This document shows, piece after piece, positions 5,405 through 7,712 of a stretch of 7,712 nt of DNA. Origin of the DNA: Verrucomicrobiota bacterium (lineage in GTDB: Bacteria; Verrucomicrobiota; Verrucomicrobiia; Opitutales; Opitutaceae). Made by a program: the position numbers and the translations under genes. The notes beneath the pieces are model-generated. The model was not told the DNA's origin, ran no database searches, and was given only the letters and a program-made list of their open reading frames with translations. Every line of letters starts with the position of its first letter. The first letter of the stretch is position 1. The DNA is taken from positions 1-7,712 of the forward strand of contig JAUPWC010000471.1 in the NCBI GenBank assembly GCA_030916665.1, read 5' to 3'.

Positions 5405-6196
5405 ATGCACGAAATTGACTACAAGATCCACGGCGACGACATGCAGTTCGTCGAGGTTGAACTCGACCCACAGGAGGCCGTCGTAGCCGAGGCGGGCGGC
5501 ATGATGTATATGGACGACAGCATCGCCATGGAGACGATCTTCGGCGACGGCTCGCAGAAGAGTTCCGGTTTCATGGGCGCGCTGCTCGGCGCCGGCAAAC
5601 GCCTGCTCACGGGCGAATCGCTCTTCATGACCGTGTTTCAGAACCAGGGCATGGGGAAGAAGAAGGTCGCGTTCGGCGCGCCCTACCCCGGCAAGATCAT
5701 CCCCGTGCATCTGTCCAACCTCGGCGGCGAACTCATCACGCAGAAGGACTCCTTCCTCTGTGCCGCCAAGGGCGTAAGCATCAGCATCGCCTTCCAGAAG
5801 CGCCTCGGCGCGGGCCTGTTCGGCGGCGAGGGGTTCATCATGCAGCGCCTCACGGGCGACGGCTGGGCCTTCGTCCACGCCGGCGGCACGCTCATGGAAC
5901 GCACGCTCAACCCCGGTGAAACGATCCGCGTGGACACGGGCTGCATCGTGGGCTTCCAGCCCAGCGTGGACTACGACATCCAGCTCGTCGGCGGCATCAA
6001 GTCGGCGCTGTTCGGCGGCGAGGGCCTGTTCTTCGCCACGCTGCGCGGCCCCGGAAAGATCTGGCTGCAGTCCCTGCCCTTCTCCCGCCTGGCCGGCCGC
6101 ATCGTGGCGGCGGCGCCCCAGACCGGCCGCGGCGGCCGCGAGGAAGGCTCCCTGCTCGGCGGCCTCGGCCGCGTGCTCGACGGCGACAACAGCTGA
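5405..6196 (+). CDS. AIM24 / TIGR00266 family protein
   Basis: The 263-residue protein has no signal peptide or membrane helix. Its matching features are [16 protein letters not shown] (5-20), [12 protein letters not shown] (29-40), a Gly-rich stretch around 55-70 ([13 protein letters not shown]), and two LFGGEG motifs at 138-143 and 202-207, each followed by an aromatic- and Leu-rich strand. These fit the AIM24 family (PF01987/TIGR00266), a beta-rich fold named after a yeast mitochondrial protein needed for inner-membrane organisation; the bacterial role is unknown. The C-terminus (231-263) is rich in Gly, Arg and Ala. ATG at 5405 is preferred because family resemblance begins at MHEIDYKI. 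In-frame ATGs at 5372 and 5396 would add 11 or 3 residues. No start has a Shine-Dalgarno. It lies between the Smr and DUF4199 genes on the same strand. Confidence 0.88.
   Translation: MHEIDYKIHGDDMQFVEVELDPQEAVVAEAGGMMYMDDSIAMETIFGDGSQKSSGFMGALLGAGKRLLTGESLFMTVFQNQGMGKKKVAFGAPYPGKIIPVHLSNLGGELITQKDSFLCAAKGVSISIAFQKRLGAGLFGGEGFIMQRLTGDGWAFVHAGGTLMERTLNPGETIRVDTGCIVGFQPSVDYDIQLVGGIKSALFGGEGLFFATLRGPGKIWLQSLPFSRLAGRIVAAAPQTGRGGREEGSLLGGLGRVLDGDNS
5816..6024 (+). repeat. 17-bp exact direct repeat inside the AIM24 gene
   Basis: CTGTTCGGCGGCGAGGG occurs at 5816-5832 and again at 6008-6024. The copies are 192 bp (64 codons) apart, in the same frame, and both encode LFGGEG. This fits an internal duplication within the AIM24 fold kept by protein constraint rather than a separate DNA element. 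Confidence 0.8.
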
Positions 6197-6282
6197 CGCC
6201 GTCCATCCGCCAATAGGTCCGTTCGTCTCCACGCAGCTCGGCCTTATCACCGGGCGGCCCTATCCACCACCCCGCACACCCT

Positions 6283-6819
6283 ATGAAAACCACCCTGTTC
6301 TACGGCTTCATCATGGCGCTCGTCGCCACCCTGCTCACCTACGCCCTTTATTTTCTCGGGTTCCACGACTCGGTCGAGAAACTCCAAACCGCCCAGACGA
6401 TCAGCTTCGCGGCCGGACTGCTCATCTGGATCGTCTGCCTCTTCCTCGGCATCAGGGCCCGGCGCGACGAGACACCCGCGCAGGAAGCCTTTGGCTACGG
6501 CCGCGCGCTGGGCGCCGGCACGCTGATCGCGCTCTGGGGCTCGCTCTTCGGCGCCCTCTCACACGTCATCTACATGGCTTTCATCAATCCGGATTTTCGC
6601 GATCTGGTTGTGCAGGGCGAACTCGCCAAGATGGAGGCCCAGGGTATGCCCGCGGCCCAGATCGAACAGGCCGAGGGCATGGTCCGCATGATGACCGGCC
6701 CGATTGCGCAGGGCATCTTCGCGCTGATCTTCGGCTTCATTCTGTGCTTCCTCGTCGCCCTGGTCGTCGCGGCCTTTGTCCGTCGGACGGCTTCGACCAC
6801 GCCGCCGCCCCTGGCCTGA
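6283..6819 (+). CDS. DUF4199 family integral membrane protein
   Basis: The 178-residue inner-membrane protein has four predicted helices at about 4-26, 38-57, 74-98 and 142-166. Between helices 3 and 4 lies a soluble loop (99-141) starting MAFINPDF, then an acidic, Met-rich amphipathic stretch (LAKMEAQGMPAAQIEQAEGM). This layout, with the FxYGRALGAG entry to helix 3 and the INPD after it, is the DUF4199 pattern known mainly from Bacteroidota and Verrucomicrobiota. No biochemical function is established for the family. The start is clear (MKTTLFYG at the first helix), though the leader is CCACCACCCCGCACACCCT with no Shine-Dalgarno. The gap to the AIM24 gene is 86 bp with nothing recognisable in it. 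Transcription ends at the terminator immediately after the stop. Confidence 0.8.
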   Translation: MKTTLFYGFIMALVATLLTYALYFLGFHDSVEKLQTAQTISFAAGLLIWIVCLFLGIRARRDETPAQEAFGYGRALGAGTLIALWGSLFGALSHVIYMAFINPDFRDLVVQGELAKMEAQGMPAAQIEQAEGMVRMMTGPIAQGIFALIFGFILCFLVALVVAAFVRRTASTTPPPLA

Positions 6820-6822
6820 GTT

Positions 6823-6868
6823 AAAAAATCGGGGCCGCGCACACATCGCGCGACCCCGATGTTTTTTT
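6823..6868. terminator. Bidirectional intrinsic terminator between convergent genes
   Basis: The stem ATCGGGGCCGCGC (6828-6840) pairs with GCGCGACCCCGAT (6848-6860), with a single C-A mismatch, around loop ACACATC. It is preceded by AAAAAA (6823-6828) and followed by seven T residues (6862-6868). It can therefore terminate the plus-strand DUF4199 transcript and, read from the other side, the minus-strand PDZ gene ending at 6907. Its position in the convergent gap supports this. Confidence 0.92.
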
Positions 6869-6906
6869 CGCACACACACCGGCGCGGGTGACCGCGCCAG
6901 AAATTT

Positions 6907-7712
6907 TTAGAGCGTGCGCATGCCGGGCTCGGTCTCGAGCGCGTCCTCGCCGTCCGGCAGCTGGAGGCGGACCTTGCGCGCGGGATTGAAGACCTTGGTC
7001 TCGATGTTGATTTCGCCAGGCTCCTCGCCGAATTCGGCGCCGCCGATGGCGTCGATGCGCGCCTTCACCTCCGCGGGCAGCTTGGCGTGCTCCTCGGGCG
7101 TGTTGATCGGGCCCTGGAAGGTGACCTTGCCGGCCTTGTCCTTCACGGTCAGCTCGCGTTTGCCGGCGGTCGCGTTGACCTCGACCGAACCGGCGTCGTC
7201 GGAGAACACAAAATTGCCCGCGGTCAGGTCGAGGATGGTCGAACCGGCCCCGCCGTGGCGGCGCAGCACATGCACGCGCGGCTGGGCAAACCAGTTCATG
7301 CGGTCGCCGCCGATGACGCGCATGACGTCGCCGGCCTCACCGGGCGGCATCACCGGCACGCCGGGGGTGGCCGGCAGCGCGTGGGAGAAACCGAAGCCCG
7401 CGCCACCCGCGCCGTGTTCCGCGTTGCCGAAGAACTGCATCACCCGGCCGCCCGGGACGCCCTGCTCCCAAGCGAGCTTGGGCACCTCGCGCTCGCCGAG
7501 CTTGGCCTTGGCGGTGCTTTCCTTGCCGCCGCGGATGTAGGTGAGCTTCACCTCGTCGCCCGCCTTGTGGTTGCGCACGAGCACGGTGAGTTGCGCCATG
7601 TTCACGAGGATCTGGTCGTCGAGCTTGGTGAGGATGTCGTGCTCCTGGAGCAGACTGGCCGCGGGGCTGCCCTCGGCGACGCGGCGGATGACAACACCCG
7701 TGCCCCGGGGCA
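6907..7712 (-). CDS. PDZ-domain protein, C-terminal part (cut by window edge)
   Basis: The open frame runs past position 7712 with no convincing start, so an apparent GTG at 7605 is internal. The visible 267 residues begin inside a PDZ domain: carboxylate-binding loop PRGTGVVI (1-8), EGSPAASLL (13-21), then HDILTKLDDQ (24-33) and VKLTYIRGG (54-62). These are hallmarks of HtrA/DegP-type and related periplasmic PDZ domains. After it come a Gly/Pro-rich linker (about 92-127) and a beta-rich region (about 155-245). The latter has alternating hydrophobic and charged strands (NFVFSDDAGSVEVN, KRELTVKDKAGKV), then QGPINTPEEHAKLPAEV (199-215). The protein is probably periplasmic, though its N-terminus is not visible. 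It could be an HtrA-like protease with an unusual tail or a protease-free PDZ protein. I recall similar PDZ proteins in Verrucomicrobiota and Planctomycetota. The convergent terminator lies just beyond its TAA stop. Confidence 0.8.
   Translation of the reverse strand, partial: PRGTGVVIRRVAEGSPAASLLQEHDILTKLDDQILVNMAQLTVLVRNHKAGDEVKLTYIRGGKESTAKAKLGEREVPKLAWEQGVPGGRVMQFFGNAEHGAGGAGFGFSHALPATPGVPVMPPGEAGDVMRVIGGDRMNWFAQPRVHVLRRHGGAGSTILDLTAGNFVFSDDAGSVEVNATAGKRELTVKDKAGKVTFQGPINTPEEHAKLPAEVKARIDAIGGAEFGEEPGEINIETKVFNPARKVRLQLPDGEDALETEPGMRTL

Noticed and set aside
5156..6250. 364-residue minus-strand reading frame
   Set aside because: It is antisense to the Smr and AIM24 genes and shows no recognisable motif. 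It arises from GC-rich codon structure.
5916..6824. 302-residue plus-strand reading frame spanning the AIM24 and DUF4199 genes
   Set aside because: It is an out-of-frame shadow of both genes; composition is Arg/Pro/Ser-rich with no domain.
1..7712. CRISPR arrays, tRNA/rRNA genes, insertion sequences, prophage or toxin-antitoxin genes
   Set aside because: Looked for on both strands by eye. No regularly spaced repeats, cloverleaf-like or rRNA segments, transposase motifs or small paired toxin-antitoxin frames were seen.

Overview
The window is high-GC bacterial chromosome, densely packed with genes. Gene content points to a Gram-negative of the Verrucomicrobiota, probably Opitutaceae-like. The clues are a TatA of the style seen there, a DUF4199 membrane protein, a PDZ protein with a beta-rich tail, a small exported protein carrying an LPTYVVTAPR segment, and the general absence of Shine-Dalgarno sequences. 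This placement is inference from recalled family resemblance; there is no rRNA or other marker gene.

Layout, left to right. (1) Positions 1-641, minus strand: the N-terminal two-thirds or so of an exported NfeD/ClpP-class serine protease, cut by the window edge. (2) A 138-bp divergent intergenic region, then plus-strand genes for an aldose 1-epimerase-like protein (780-1700) and, 32 bp later, TatA (1733-2041). (3) A short convergent gap with two GC-rich hairpins, then a minus-strand two-gene ABC-2 exporter operon: ATPase (3473-4390) followed by permease (2124-3461). (4) A divergent regulatory region (4391-4651) with a sigma-54-like promoter, an 11-bp direct repeat and a small hairpin. It precedes a 97-residue exported protein (4652-4945), which ends at a strong intrinsic terminator (4988-5019). 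(5) A plus-strand run: stand-alone Smr-domain protein (5055-5351), AIM24-family protein (5405-6196) and a DUF4199 four-helix membrane protein (6283-6819), closed by a second strong terminator (6823-6868). (6) Positions 6907-7712, minus strand: the C-terminal part of a PDZ-domain protein that continues past the right edge.

Most genes are conserved-family housekeeping or envelope functions: envelope proteolysis, Tat export, ABC export and periplasmic PDZ proteins. I see no CRISPR array, insertion sequence, tRNA, rRNA, toxin-antitoxin pair, defence cassette or phage gene. I found no convincing new multi-gene system. The parts most worth a second look are the regulatory region and small secreted protein at 4521-4945, the lack of Shine-Dalgarno sequences across the window, and the C-terminal domain of the PDZ protein.
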